A stretch of DNA of 64,000 nucleotides from Ditylenchus dipsaci (taxonomy: Eukaryota > Nematoda > Chromadorea > Rhabditida > Anguinidae), in NCBI GenBank assembly GCA_004194705.1, contig SADC01000328.1:1-64000 (forward strand). Direction: 5' to 3'. A model generated the notes under the pieces. It worked only from the letters and a program-made list of their open reading frames with translations. It made no database searches and had not been told where the DNA came from. Numbering within the stretch: position 1 is the stretch's first letter; every line of letters starts with the position of its first letter. Position numbers and translations under genes: made by a program. This document shows, in pieces, positions 46,800 through 62,520 of the stretch.

Positions 46800-46910
46800 T
46801 TGTGAAAGACCATTTTTTAAAAATAAAATCAGGCAAAATGAAATTTGCCACCAAAAAGAGTAAATTTGCCACAAAAAAAGTATTTTGCTACAAAAAAATG
46901 ATTAACCTTT
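46800..46910. repeat. Small array AAATTTGCCACAAAAAAAG
   Basis: Four degenerate units of TTTGCCACCAAAAAGAGTAA type. No partner was found. Confidence 0.45.
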
Positions 46911-47516
46911 CAAAAATCGACCGATAAAAAGTACTACCTTACTGAATTTCAAAATTAGCAACTTTTTCAAATTCGGCCTGTTTTTTATGCATTGTGAAAT
47001 TCGCGATTGAATCGCTCTTAGAAGTTCTCACATTTATTATAAATTAGTAAATAGGATATAGAGAAACACTCGATTTCTCAAAGACACAATAATAATGCGA
47101 AACGAAAACTCATGCACACAAAAACAAAATAATGAGTGTGGGTGTAGGCAACTCAACGCTTGTTAATAAGTTATTATCAGCTTTTACAAAATAGTTCGCT
47201 GACACCCACTAAACAAAACAGGTGAAAGTCTAAAATGGAAAAAATGTCGGTAAGCACCAAAGTTTACTGTAATATTTTAATTTCATTTCCTCTTTCTTGC
47301 ATTTTCGGAAATTTCTTTTAGTCTACTCACTTTGAACCTTTTTAAGAATGCTCTTAGAATTGTTGACTTTTTTGTAGGCTAGCAATCGCATAGTCAGACA
47401 TATAAAAAGGTAGCTCAACAAAATTAAAAATCAAATTTCCCCCCAGTCTCAGAAATACTTAGTGCCGAAAGTTTAAATGAATATTCTACTTTTACATTCA
47501 TAATCATACAATTATT

Positions 47517-47930
47517 TTACAATAAACCTTGCTTATTTGCGTGAAGTTTTCGCATTATTGATTTTTTACGAAAAAAAAAAGATAGATATTTCCCCTTAAT
47601 CTCAGAGTTGTGCATATCCAAGACTGAGAAAAATCCAATCAAAGTAGATATAGGAAAAAGACCGAAAATATTCATAAAGTAACTGCCTCGAACAAGAACA
47701 CTTGCTAAAAAAATTACAGCAAGAACAAAAATTTCAATCCAATAGCTACAAAAGCATGTGTGTTGCAGCGAAATTCTATTATTAAGGCACTCATTCGGCT
47801 TTGGACGGCTGAGAACAGCAAAGTGGGTTTTGCGAAGAGATAATGCAGCTAAAAAAGTGGCAAAAGCAAAAGACATGGATGAAATAGTCAGAAAACACGC
47901 GAAATAATAGTTAACCACAACGCAATACAC
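47517..47930 (-). CDS. Hypothetical membrane protein, 137 aa
   Basis: A single uninterrupted frame encodes three hydrophobic stretches (around residues 8-30, 66-82 and 84-104, e.g. IFVLAVIFLASVL). It lies just past the Rac stop on the same strand. No family was recognised. Long frames are rare in this AT-rich region, but chance or a Rac 3' UTR origin remains possible. Confidence 0.3.
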   Translation of the reverse strand: MYCVVVNYYFACFLTISSMSFAFATFLAALSLRKTHFAVLSRPKPNECLNNRISLQHTCFCSYWIEIFVLAVIFLASVLVRGSYFMNIFGLFPISTLIGFFSVLDMHNSEIKGKYLSFFFRKKSIMRKLHANKQGLL

Positions 47931-47990
47931 ATAGTCAACAACAACTGTATGTGGAGGATTGTGAGTTAGTAGTGGACATAGTAAGTCAAT

Positions 47991-51242
<3,252 letters not shown>

Positions 51243-51366
51243 CTATTACTGCTACTAGTGCTTGTGGCTTTAGATGGTTGCACTTAACCACTTTTTTGAC
51301 TGCGAAACAACAACTCAGCAACTCACAGAGGCTACTAGGTGTGCCGGTGATCTGCAAATGGAAATA

Positions 51367-51494
51367 CAGTCAAACCTTGGTTATACGCCACCTAAATATG
51401 CTGTATTTGGCTGAGTTTGGCTTATTCTTATTCAACTGACACCTCGGTTATAGAGACAGTCCCCTGAGGTGGCGTATAACCGAAGTTTGAAGTT
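51367..51494. mobile_element. Tigger-like MITE, word GGTTATACGCCACC
   Basis: It starts TA|CAGTCAAACCTTGGTTATAC. The right end AGGTGGCGTATAACCGAAGT is inverted but lacks the final GACTG. Confidence 0.65.
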
Positions 51495-51684
51495 TTAGAT
51501 GTTTGTTTAATGTGTTTCAATGGCGAACTTCATTTAAGCGGAGACAACATAACCAAAGTTACCCCTGAAGACGGAACCTATCCCGTAAAAGACTAAAAAA
51601 TTATATAAAATGGGAATATTTTTGGCTATTTAGCCAGCCAAGCTTTATTCGGCGTAAAACACCAATCAATCAAACATAAACAAA

Positions 51685-51930
51685 TACCGTATAACCTCTA
51701 TTAGACGGGCACCCTCTAATAGACGGGCACCCTCAAGACTATATCTCAGCGCAAAAAAAATTTTTGCAAATCTGTTTTTCGCGTTTTCTTGATCACCTCG
51801 ATCTTAGTTGATTCCGCTTTTTAGATTTTTTGAGTACCCAAAATCTCAAATCAAAATCAAAATTTTTTTTTTCGATTTTTTAGTGGTTGAAAAATAGAAG
51901 GGCATGCCCGTCTATTAGAGTTATACGGTA
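51685..51930. mobile_element. TACCGTATTT-type foldback, word CTATTAGACGGGCACCC
   Basis: It starts TACCGTATAACCTCTATTAG and ends CTATTAGAGTTATACGGTA. The word TCTAATAGACGGGCACCCTC is tandem at the left end. Confidence 0.75.
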
Positions 51931-51939
51931 GCCGGCTAT

Positions 51940-53100
51940 TTTCGGCTATTAGCGACTAAATAGCCGGCAATTAGCCGGCTATTTAGCCGTTTGACAACTC
52001 TAGAAAATTCACATAAGAAGTTACAAAAATACGGATATAAATGCCGAGTTCACATATTAAAAATTTTTGGTACTTCAGTACCTTACGCGACACTTTCATT
52101 TTCTATTGCTTCTTTTGTTATTTTTGGATTGTGCTTATACGCAGGGTAATTCAGCATAAGTCAAAACCAACTCAACCTGATTTTTTTAAATTGTGGAAAA
52201 AGGTGTTGAGTATGTCCTAGCATCCTACATAAGCCTAAGCAGAGCCTCAAAAAATAAAAACCGGTACAAAATGAAGGTGGAAGTGTAAAGTACAAACGAA
52301 ATAGTGTTTCATATTAGTGAGCACCCAAATTATGTGTTAGGTAACGATTATTAATGACAGAAAAACATTTTATATAGCCAAATTCAACTTACATGAACAG
52401 CCAATCAATAATAAATAGTTTGTGCCTTGTTGATCCAAGCGGAATCGACTTCTTATTGGTGGGATAGAAAGATTATATCTGAAAGCAGCCAAAACTGTTC
52501 TTGTTGTTCAAAAGTGTACGCAATACATGTAAAAAACACAAATATTTATTTACTGACCAACAGGCAGCCATCAGTTAAGTCATCAACAACAACAGTCACA
52601 AGTAAAAGTCATTAAATTACTTTATTTGATCACACGCAAAATTTGTCATATTCGTAAAAGCAAAAAATGAACGAACTCTTAACAAAAATAATTTTCAATC
52701 AAATTAAATCAGCTACAATAGTACATTCTTTAAAAAATATATATAAAGTTCTTTGCGTAAAAAGCAAGATCGAAAAAATTGGCTCAAAAATACAGAAGAG
52801 ATGCTAAAGTGAAAATTAGAAAATAATTTGACACAATTGTTGGTTCGTTTACTACAATATAGTGTTTATTCAATTTTGTTTTGAATTTGACTCAAAAAAT
52901 GGTAGAAAACATCTGCCACGCACAATTTCAACCTGTTTCTTGTGACAATTTTAGGTGGCGTTAGATTCCATTATTCGAATATTCGAGAATTTGAAAAATT
53001 TATAGTTTAATCGCATGAATAATTTTCGTGTTAGAAAAACACCGATTTCTCTAAAATGCTAAAAATTGGCAAGAAAAAAGAATTTTAACGGCTGTGAGTC
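51940..53100. other. AT-rich intergenic sequence, nothing recognised
   Basis: No supportable gene. A small TTAGCCGGCTATT repeat lies at 51935-51995. Confidence 0.35.
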
Positions 53101-53117
53101 AAAAAAAGTTATTATAG

Positions 53118-53335
53118 GTCGTGTCAAATGTTCGCACCGTTTTTTTTAAAAGAAATATTTGTGGCATTGTGTTTTACCACAAATTTTTCAACAGTTTTTT
53201 TGAAGGTTCACCACCATTTTGTAGATGAAAATCTTGACTACGAGATAAGTAGTCAAATTTAATTTTTTGTTAAGTCTATAGTAAAAAACAATGCTAACAA
53301 TATTTTTTTGAAAAACGGTGCGAACTTTTGAAATG
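53118..53335. mobile_element. Foldback MITE (GTTCGCACCGTTTTTT)
   Basis: TCAAATGTTCGCACCGTTTT is mirrored by AAAAACGGTGCGAACTTTTGA. It directly abuts the next MITE. Confidence 0.7.
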
Positions 53336-53342
53336 ATTTAAA

Positions 53343-53575
53343 AGGGCATGCCCACGAGTTCAAAATTAGTGCCCGCCAATTCACAAAAAATCCTAATCAT
53401 CAAAGTTCTGTACGGATTTTTCAAATTGGTTTCTAACAAGATATACCTAAAAACGAATTTTAGGCCTTGTTTTATTAGAAGCCAAGTTGAAAAATCCGTA
53501 CAGAAGTTTGATGATTGGGAATTTTTTTGAATTGGCGCACACCAATTCTGAACGCGTAGGCATGCACCTTCAATG
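53343..53575. mobile_element. Foldback MITE GGGCATGCCC, copy 2
   Basis: AGGGCATGCCCACG at the left and an inverted GTAGGCATGCACCTT at the right enclose the TTTTTCAAATTGGTTTCTAA block shared with 42551-42790. Confidence 0.8.
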
Positions 53576-54539
53576 TTATTATCTTTAAAAAAAACTCAGA
53601 ATATTGAATTTTTTAAAGATCTTCCAAGGTAAGTAGCTAAGCCAAGTCCACTACTGCTGCTGTACAAAGTTTTTAAAGACTCTGCCATTTGCCTTATTGG
53701 TAGATGGTGTTCAGATAAGGTGTTGACACTCCTCCTCCCCACTCTCACAATAGAAACCATTTTAATAACGGCAATTGAGAGAGCACACCAAAAAGAAGGT
53801 TACAACAACTGTGACATACACCACAGGGAGGTGCGGAGAAAAAAGTATCTTTCTTATTATTGGAACACACATCAAATCAAAAAAGAAAAGAGAAAGGCAA
53901 AAAGAAGATGAAACCAGTTATTTTCCACTTATTTCACAGCTAATCAATAAACTGTAGGCAAAAAAGTATCAAATATGTTTGATCATAAATAAATTTACAA
54001 AGAAATTTATCTGCAGTTGTTGTTGTTTTAGTAGACGACTTGATCCCCAAAGATGTGAAGGAAGGAGAACACAACAAGAACAGAGAAAACAGTGGGGGAG
54101 TGCTGACTGAGTCATCACTCAATCACCACTCCGACTAACAAAAAGAGAAGCCAAAAAAAGAGTGTGTATGTCTATTGCTGATGATTACCAACAAATTGTT
54201 GGCAGCGCGAAGAATTGGCTAATCAGTGCCAGAAATCTGTAAACACAGGCCGAATTGCTGTTTTAGCTGGACAGTTTTTGTGGTAGTAATTACCAGTGCT
54301 AACTAAATAAATATCAACGCAAATTTTTTTAAAGAAAATTAATCTGGCTATATTGTTTATAAGCTTAGTGTTAAAAATTTTCGAATATTTGGAGAGGAGA
54401 AAATTGGGCCAATGCGAAATGAGCCAAACTTTGACAATTTTTTCACTGTTGTTCAACTCCAAATCGTAAACCAATGTGGAATCGGTCCAGTTTAAGATAA
54501 ACCAAGTTAAAAAATGAATAACCGAATATGAGCAGTCAA

Positions 54540-54640
54540 AATAATTTTCCGCCGAAGTGGGATCGAACCAGCGACCCTCTCATATTTGAATTTCTAAAGT
54601 CTTTTTCTCCGATGTCCATCTAAAAGAGAATTTTTTCGGT
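54540..54640 (-). other. tRNA-like remnant (B-box GGTTCGATCCC)
   Basis: The minus strand reads GGTCGCTGGTTCGATCCCAC followed by TTCGG, which can pair with CCGAA about 75 bases 5'. The T-arm and acceptor resemble a tRNA, but the D and anticodon arms do not fold convincingly. It is most likely a tRNA pseudogene or SINE head. Confidence 0.3.
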
Positions 54641-54805
54641 AAATGTGGTATTTAAAATTAATACGAAATTCGAATAAAAATTTATCACACGCACCTAACT
54701 AAACTGAATAAAAGACCATTAATTTTTCTCGACCCAAAACCCTCCAAAAGACTATATTCTTGCCATCATTTAATCCCGTATTTTGCGCAAAAAATTAAAG
54801 TAAAC

Positions 54806-56939
54806 TCAGTTTCGTTGACAATAAATCTGCTTGTTAGATAGGAGTCTAGCCTTTTGCCTGCACTTCTGGATGGTGGCCCGATGTAATAAATTGCTTCCGA
54901 GAACAGTTGGCGCACATACTTTAGATAAGTCTGCAGGTTGAGGGTGTCTTTCTTCAGGGCTTGTCCTAGGAAATAGATGGTGTCATCGATAGCACTCCTG
55001 AACATAGCACCTCACTATCTGCCGATGCAGTGGAGTGCTTGCATCTATGGCATCATCTATTGAGGGAGAGCCTCCTCCATTGCTTGCTCCGACACAAGAT
55101 TCCAAGGCTTTCTCCAACTCAATCTTCTTTTCCTGAAAATATTTGGGGCTGCGGCAAAAAAGTGAAAAAGCCTACCAAATAGGTGACCAAAATAATATCC
55201 AGCTGTTTCTGCTCCTGGTCAATCTTTTCAAGCATGCCTTTCAGCTTTTGCTGCCCTGTTTGTAGCTCTTGGAGATTGATGTTGACTGACTGCAGCTCGG
55301 CAAACGGAGTTCCTGCAAAATATTAGGGTCTCAAAATCATCTTACATGGCCATATTTACAACTAGAGCTCGACTTTGAATTTAATAAAGGCAATTTTGAG
55401 GCTAGGTTTTTGAATTCACAAGTAGTTGTTCAAAATTGACTGTTGAAATTAAAAATTTCTCAATTTCATGGTATATAATTTTAGAATTAAGATCGAAAAT
55501 GAGCTTTATTCCAACATGGGGGGGGGTGGGAGTTGCGCTGGCCCTGCCTGTTTTTAGGACTTTTTAAGGACTTTTTAACGGTTTAGGCTTAGAAAAGGTA
55601 GCGTTTGTTAAAAAAGACTCAAACGTATCATAGACTCATGTTTAAATCCGTCCCAACATACACTGTTCACCCTTGTCTGAACCTTAAAACACAAAAAATC
55701 CACAGGGGGTACCAAGGCAAAACCCAACTCCCACCTTTTTTTGTAAAAATAGCCAAAATATGTTCGGGATGAAATGCGCAGACCCATTGAGGTACCAAAC
55801 AATGTCTATACTCAGGGTTGCCACATGCAAAAACAAAAAACTTGCAAAACAGGTGTAAAATTAAAAAACTGTTGGCAAATACAACTTAGGCGTTTCTTCT
55901 GGCATTATATCGCTTTTATCAGCCCAAAAGCAGGAGAAAAAACTTACCAATCTTGTCTCTCAAGCGATTTCTAATCTTGTCCTCGATGGCACTTATCAAA
56001 CTCGCCTTGATATGACTGGATTGTATGGTGCTGCTCCATAAGCATCCCAACTGGTGGCATTGCCAGCATTCGGCTTTTGTTGCTGAGATACATCTGAAGA
56101 CTGGTTGGAATTAAGAGAAGAGCGAGAACCAGCGTTGGCAGATTCATATATGGCTGGTAGGGCGGCTGGTAGGCTGAATTAGCTGAGGGGTAGCATAAGC
56201 ATTGGCATCGGCATACTCATTGGACCAGCTGTTGGATAGGGAGCGACTGATGCAGATCCAGAAGCACCTGAAGGTGGGTAAGGAGTTGGTAAGTGGGAAC
56301 CGGAATTGCGGGGATACGGGAGTAGCACCTCCAGAGGCTGCCATTGATAGGGAGTGGTTGGGTTAGGCACTGGATTTGCATGCTGGAGGAGACTGAATAG
56401 CTGGGCATTTGTCTTGGAAAGCCATTGTCATCATCTAGATAAATTTAAAATAGTAGGTCAGGGCATCGGCACAAACCTGAAGAAGTCCACTAGTCTCATA
56501 GCCAGGATAGCGCCAATCTGTCAAGTAGGGAGATAAACTCGTCCTTTTCGTCCACTGATGGAGACACTCGAATCCGCATGGTAGCTGTTGGTCTGACATA
56601 GCAGAAAGGACCAGTGTAGGGATGGTTGTCCAGAAAGTAGAGAGCCACCGGATGTTATACGTGTTGCCCTGAAAGTTATAGAAATTAAATTATGGCAAAA
56701 TATTCCATCGATCGACTATATTAAATATGAAGACTATACTAAATAAATTAGAAATAAAACCTTGTAACGGACAGGAATAGTACAGCAAGTGAGCAACACC
56801 ACCTGGTCTGACCGTCTGGAACAAATGATTTACAAGGTCGGCCGCAAATCTGTGAATGTTTTCAAAGCTTTGGTGATATCATCCCTGCTAGCCCTTGATC
56901 TGCATCTTTGCCTTTGAAGGATTTCATTTAAGTCTTGTT
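54806..56939 (-). CDS. TSG101: TSG101 (ESCRT-I, UEV and steadiness box), N-terminal exon missing
   Basis: Exons: 56939-56761, 56668-56477, 56434-55948, 55312-55176, 55132-54806. The UEV domain reads RDDITKALKTFTDLRP, PVRYK then GNTYNI, LDNHPYTGPFCYVRPTATM and VYLPYLTDW. A Pro-rich linker (LPTPYPPSGASGS) follows, then IKASLISAIEDKIRNRL, a coiled coil (LQELQTGQQKLKGMLEKID) and the C-terminal box (AIDDTIYFLGQALK, LKYVRQL, RATIQKCRQKARLL). This is the order in TSG101, which binds ubiquitinated cargo and PTAP motifs during multivesicular-body sorting. The UEV lacks only its first turn, so a start exon lies upstream of 56940. The last exon has at least two single-base frame breaks. Confidence 0.92.
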
Positions 56940-56989
56940 CTAAAAATATGACTGATATATACAACAAGTAAAAAATAAATACGTCGATG

Positions 56990-58130
56990 CTCGATATAAC
57001 TCCACACCCCCCCCCCCCCCAATAAGTTGGTTACCGCTACGGTCCTACACTTGTTTACTCCGGATTTTCAAGTCGTTTGCCAGTTTTCTTTGGTTAGTGT
57101 AGTCCGAAAAATCTTAAGGATTCAAATTTTACCAGTCTTTCTTGTAATAGCAATGTTAGACAAATGGCAAGGTGGAGTGGAGTTGATAAGGTTCGTTATA
57201 TCGAGCGGCGCGGGCCCTTTTTATCCTTTTAGATAAACCTTTCATTTACAAAAATTACCGGTAAAATAGGAATTCGCTATTCCCCGGCCAGACTAACTAA
57301 AGAGAACTGACAAAGACTTTAAATGTGGGCCAGAAAAAGTGGGGACCTTGGCGGAAACGAACCAGAAGGTGTTCGCTATTTCAAGCGTCGAATGTATTCA
57401 AAAAACTGACCCTTGAGGGCTGCTGATGTTGAACATGACGGAAAAATTACAGGAATAGTGCACGCAATAACACTCAAGTGGGACCAATCAAGAATTCCTG
57501 AAATGTGAGCTTCAACAATTTAAAACAGTAGAGTCAGTCTCAAAATTAAGACCAATAAAGCTAAAGGTCATATGACTAAAACCTAATCTAATAAATTGAT
57601 GTGCTACAAATAAAGACAGATATTACAGAATTATAATGCTGCTGTTACTACGACTACAAAGCAAATGAACAATGCGTATATCTCATGATGATCGATTAAG
57701 TGAGTGTGCAAATCATCATCATCAACATCAATTTGGGCGTAATGGAGAAGAAGAAGATAAAGAAATGACAAAGAGACTCTTTTTCCTTCCTTTGCCTGAT
57801 GATGAAGGCAACAACCAACTTTGCTTCCATTTTCCTCTCACCACTTTTTGTGCGCCAACAACAGTAATTAACGGAGTTTTTGGCGGCGATTTAAACAATT
57901 TGTTTGTTATTTCAGCTTTTCGAAATGTTTAAACGGCGGTAGGTGAAAACACCCATCACAATAGCCTGGTGACAGATGAGGACTAGAGACTATGAGGGGA
58001 GCAAGCTGTGAGCGGGGGCAGTGGCGGGGGTGCGTGATTAATTTACAAGCGTCGTGACCGAAAATTTTTGAAACAGCAATCCAGAATGAATCTGAAGGCT
58101 TTTGGAACACTTCTGAAGCAAAGCCACGAC
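56990..58130. other. Upstream flank of TSG101, repeats and unassigned open frames
   Basis: A Tigger-type half (GATGCTCGATATAACTCC near 56986, and TTCGTTATATCGAGCG near 57195) is present. Open frames at 57672-57932 (+) and 57907-58110 (-) have no splice or family support. The missing TSG101 start should lie here. Confidence 0.35.
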
Positions 58131-58149
58131 ATTAACCGCTGCAAAATTT

Positions 58150-58760
58150 CACAACTAGACATTTTAAGACACTACTTTTACATATCAGACAAATTTAGAC
58201 CGACATTTGCAGTCTGTAAATTCGTAGGCCGACAATAACAGACTACTTATTGAGAAAACAACATTTCAGAACAAAATCTTCAAACCCATATTCCAGACGC
58301 GACATTTGCAGACCGAGATTTGTTCTTTAACGGGGGAAAAGACATTGACATCTATCTTTTGACGTTGGTTTCCACTTTTATGTTGCTATCTCCATGAAAA
58401 AAATTATAAGTTTCCCGTTACTGCAAGATATGTTAAGTCTGCAAATGTCGCGCTGCAAATGTGGGTCTGCAAAAGTTCATCTGCTAATATCGGTATGCAA
58501 GTGTCGCGTCTGCAATTGCGCATTTGTAAATGCCAACATGTGAATACAGCTTTTTCCAATGTATAGTCTGTAATTACAGTACACAAATTTAAAGCTGTGA
58601 AATGTTACAAATGTTAGTGTCGCACCGTAAAGTCTTAATGAAAATGTTGAGACGCGGATATCAGACTGCATATCTCGCATCTTCAAGGATTATATCTGCA
58701 AATGTTGCTATGGTAATTTGTAATTGCACATAACCGATCGCTAATGTCGAATTGATGATA
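58150..58760. mobile_element. Word-array element, word TCTGCAAATGTCGCG
   Basis: The left half has GCGACATTTGCAGACC-type units (58150-58325). The right half has inverted TCTGCAAATGTCGCG units (58436-58740). The spacer is about 110 bases. Ends and duplication were not resolved. A fragment of the right array recurs at 61285-61435. Confidence 0.65.
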
Positions 58761-58869
58761 AAAACAATCTGCGAATTAATATTCGTACTTGTTAGCCCTC
58801 ATCGGTAACCAGGCCTTGTAAATCGCCCGTCGAAATATGTGAATCTCCCGTCAAATTTTGAGTTTTATA

Positions 58870-59025
58870 AACGAGCAATTTTCTAATGAGCTATCAACTA
58901 GCTGACTACAATATTGGAAAGTGGAGAAACAATTATATTTTTTAAAACTACACTATTTTTTTCAAAATGAATTGTTTTTCCACTTTGTGATATTGTATTC
59001 AGCCAATTGATAGCTTAGTAGAAAC
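58870..59025. mobile_element. Short foldback (GAGCTATCAACTAGCTG)
   Basis: TTCTAATGAGCTATCAACTA and TTGGAAAGTGGAGAAACAAT mirror TTGTTTTTCCACTTTGTGAT and CAATTGATAGCTTAGTAGAA. Confidence 0.6.
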
Positions 59026-59129
59026 TAGAGATCAGGCTACACGCTGGTGCAAAAAAAAACATATTTAGAAAGTAAACACTGAGAACAAGAAGTTTTGAAA
59101 ATTTGATGGGGATTTACACATTTTGATGT

Positions 59130-60765
59130 TTTGACATTTTGACACTTTTGCAAATTTTCGAAAAATGGTACATGAAAAGATAAAAGTAAGCGACATTTTC
59201 GACTGATTTGTAATATAACACTGGAAGATATATAGCTGTGCTCCTATCGTGGTTTTAGGCGGGAATATAAATAGCCGCGGCTACGGATAAAATCCACGAT
59301 TTATCCGCATCTAAGATTCGCGGATATATCCACGGATTTATCCGCACCCCGATAAGCCGTTTGATAAAAACCTGCCAATAAATTATTAGCATACAGCCGA
59401 CACCCCGATAAGCCGACACCCTCGATAAGCCGACACCCTGAGGCGATTTGGTTGGCCGGCTATGAAATAAGGCAAAGTGACACCCCGATAAGCCGACACC
59501 TCGATAAGCCGACACCTTGATATCCGACACCCAAAGCCGGTCCGCATAAAGAAAATTTTTTTGATAAGCCGACACCCTTAAAATTTGAATCGGCGCCAAA
59601 AATTTTCAGACTCAACTTTTGATGACGGGTCCAACTAATTCTGAAATATATACCATACAGGGTATTCAGATAGTTGTACGGAAGTATTACTACCGAGAAA
59701 GTAGTACTCAGATTATAGTGGGTGAGATCAAGAGATATCCACGTGTCGGTACGAGTGTCGAGGCATTCAGACAGTGGGTCTGAATGTAATACCAAGTTGG
59801 TGGTGCTTACATGGTAGAGCTCAGGTGGCACCTACATGGTAGAACCCAGTTAGTTTAAGTTAGATAGTGATACCCATGGCTGCAATTAGAAATGATAAAC
59901 AACTCCCTCTACCCTCCGAAAATTTCTCCCTCCTTGACTGGTTAAAGTGTAATACTCAGGTCGTTGTCGGGTCATTCGCATGGTGATGTCCAGTTGTTAA
60001 TTGTATGCTGCTACTTCAGCTTGTTATCAAGGTGGTAGTACGCAGGATTCAGCATATTGAACCGTTTTTCGAAGTGGATCAGACTATTTGATGAGGTAGA
60101 TCAGACAATGTGGGAGCCGGATCACTACCTGGGTAATACCTAGCACCTCAGTACCATCACAACCAGTACTTCCACATACTTCGTTCGCTTCTTTTTGGAC
60201 GATACATGTTACACTGGAAAATACATGAAAACATCAAAAAAAAAGCGTGGATAAAAAATAAATTGAAGTCTCGTCCTCTTTTACAAGAAACCGATCTTCA
60301 GAGAAAAACGTCCCTCACAGGAAAACCTCCCTCACAAGGAAACGCTTACAGGGAACGGCTTCACAGGAAAACGGTTTTACAAGCAAGCATCGCGCACCCT
60401 GTTCTTGTTGTTATTTAGTATCACTTCCTGGTATTCGAACTTATTAATATCACTTCCTGGTTATATATTATAGTTGTTATTTCTCTAAATAAAGTGAAAA
60501 CCTCGATAAGCCGACACCCCGATAAGCTGACACCTCGATAAGCCGACACCCTGGGTTCGGTCCCTTGGGGTGTCGGCTTATCGAGGTTCGACTGTAGTTA
60601 TTTTCACTAAAAGTAAAAAAGTGAATCTATTATTTTTATTCCCGCCTAAAACCATGATAGGATTACAGCTACATATCTTCCTGTGTTGTAACTATTACAA
60701 AATCAGTCGAAAAATGTCGCTTACTTTTTATGTACCATTTTTTCGAAAACTTTCGCACAAGTGTT
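59130..60765. mobile_element. Large inverted-repeat element enclosing Tigger-type words
   Basis: Arms of about 150 bp: TCGAAAAATGGTACATGAAA, AAGTAAGCGACATTTTCGAC and GTGGTTTTAGGCGGGAATAT on the left are mirrored near 60640-60760. Inside, 59389-59580 and 60498-60596 carry CGATAAGCCGACACCC words ending GGTTCGACTG|TA at 60596. The interior lacks a recognisable transposase. ATCCGCGGAT-type palindromic words occur at 59265-59365. Confidence 0.6.
60290..60380. repeat. Small array (GGAAAACGTCCCTCACA)
   Basis: Six degenerate units of ACAGGAAAACCTCCCTC type lie inside the larger inverted-repeat element. Confidence 0.45.
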
Positions 60766-60839
60766 CCCTTAAATCTGTCTAAAGCCTTTTTTAATTATAC
60801 AATAAGTAACAGGAATAGGAAAAATACTTTGGTTGCAGT

Positions 60840-61930
60840 GACGAATCGCCGCCCCCACTCCTCCCCACTCCCTAACGGGAGTGATCCGTGGAGGAGATAA
60901 CTACATATTCGTGTTTCTCGATCCCGATTCATGAGAAAGTCGCGCGTGTTTTCGATTCTAAATTTCTCTTTTTCAAACCACAGAGAGGGGGGGGTATCAT
61001 GATTATGTAGTCAAAATTTGAAAATTTTTAATTGGAGCCTCTTGAATTTTAAAGGAATAAGGGCTGTATTGGAGGGAAGGGAATAAAAGGGGCCACTTTT
61101 TGGCAGAACGTTGAAAATTCAAATGTTGGTATTCTTCGCCTGCCTCACCATGTTTTCAACTGGGCCGTGGCAAAAATAGACTCTATATGCATTTTTTATT
61201 AAGAGTACTTCTTGGAATCATGTCTAAGGTAAGTTAGTGCGCGCATCTCTACCTCTAAAGCCCCCTGCGCCCCGAAGGGGATAAATTTAGACATCAGATA
61301 AATTTAGACCGAAATTGCAGTCTGTAAATTCGTAGGTCATAATTCATAAGTCTGCAAATGTCGCGTCTTCAAATGTGGGTCTGCAAAAGTTCCATCTTCT
61401 AATATCGGCAGACGGAACTTTCCGTCTGCTAATAAGCCTCCAAGCCCCCTGCGCCACCTTTGGGGCGCAAGGGTTTGGGGGCTTGAAGTTGAGATGCGCA
61501 CACCCACATACCTCAGACACAAATCACTCGAAAGTGACTCTGGATGCATAAAAAAAAGCATGCATACCAGAGTTTATTTATGCGGTAGGCACCAGTATTC
61601 ATTACTATGTTGAAAATCTTCTTGTTAGTGGCCCCCGTGTAATTAGTGGCCCCTTTTATTCCCTCCCCTCCCTATTCCAGCCTTTATTCCATTTAAAATT
61701 CAAAAGGCGCTAGTTTAAATTTTTAAATTTTGACTAAAAAACCATGATACCGCCCTGTAATTCGAAATTTTTTTCTCAGGTTCAAAAAAAACGCACGGCT
61801 TTCATAAGAAATCGGGGTCGAGAAACACGAATATGAGGTTATCTTCTCCACCTGATCACTCCCCGTGAGGGGGGGGTGGTATTCTGAACTCAAGCCAATA
61901 CTTTTTTTTTGAAAAAATTGGTACATTAAG
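60840..61930. repeat. Composite dispersed repeats, mostly inverted about 61.3 kb
   Basis: The GGAGGAGATAACT block and the GGAGGGAAGGGAATAAAAGG block on the left recur inverted on the right (61625-61880), as do the CCCCTGCGCC hairpin and the GTGACTCTGGATGCAT block. A fragment of the TCTGCAAATGTCGCG element (61285-61435) interrupts the centre. Confidence 0.65.
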
Positions 61931-62199
61931 AAGTCTTAAAGATTTTTTCAATCTTTATGTCAAAATCCGGAGTAGAAACATTTCCCAGATATATTTGTTC
62001 TTGAAATCCTATTTTAATAATTGCTGAGAATTTTCTTTGTGCTAAAACGATAAAATAACTATTTTTAACACTTCTGGAAGAAAAAATTGAATGCAGAAAA
62101 AACACGGTTAAGACGCTCCTTTTTAACAAAATTCCTTTCTTAGTAGTATAGTACGGCTATTTAAACGAATTTACGAGTTTTGAATATTAATCGATTTCA

Positions 62200-62520
62200 G
62201 AAAACATAAGAAAAAATTTATCCGCGGATTTATCCTGCCCCCGACCAGGCTAAGGACAATACCGCGGATACGGATATTTATCCGCGGATATGTGATTGTT
62301 ATTACGGATTTTATCCATGGATATTTATACGCATCCGCGAATTTTCGATTCTTACTACCGCTTATCCGTATCCGCAGATTTTATACGCCGAAACGTATTT
62401 ATTATGTAATTATTTTTAAAGAAATATGTATTTGTTTTCGTCGCGCACTTGTTGCGTAAACAATAAAAAAAATAAAATAAAATAAATATTCACGGATATT
62501 TTGATGTTACTACCACCCCA
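62200..62520. repeat. Degenerate ATCCGCGGAT palindromic words
   Basis: TATCCGCGGAT and GGATATTTATCCGCGG variants recur about ten times. The same motif occurs at 59265-59365. Confidence 0.5.

Noticed and set aside
54540..54640. Functional tRNA gene
   Set aside because: The T-arm and part of the acceptor fit, but no acceptable D-arm or anticodon stem can be drawn.
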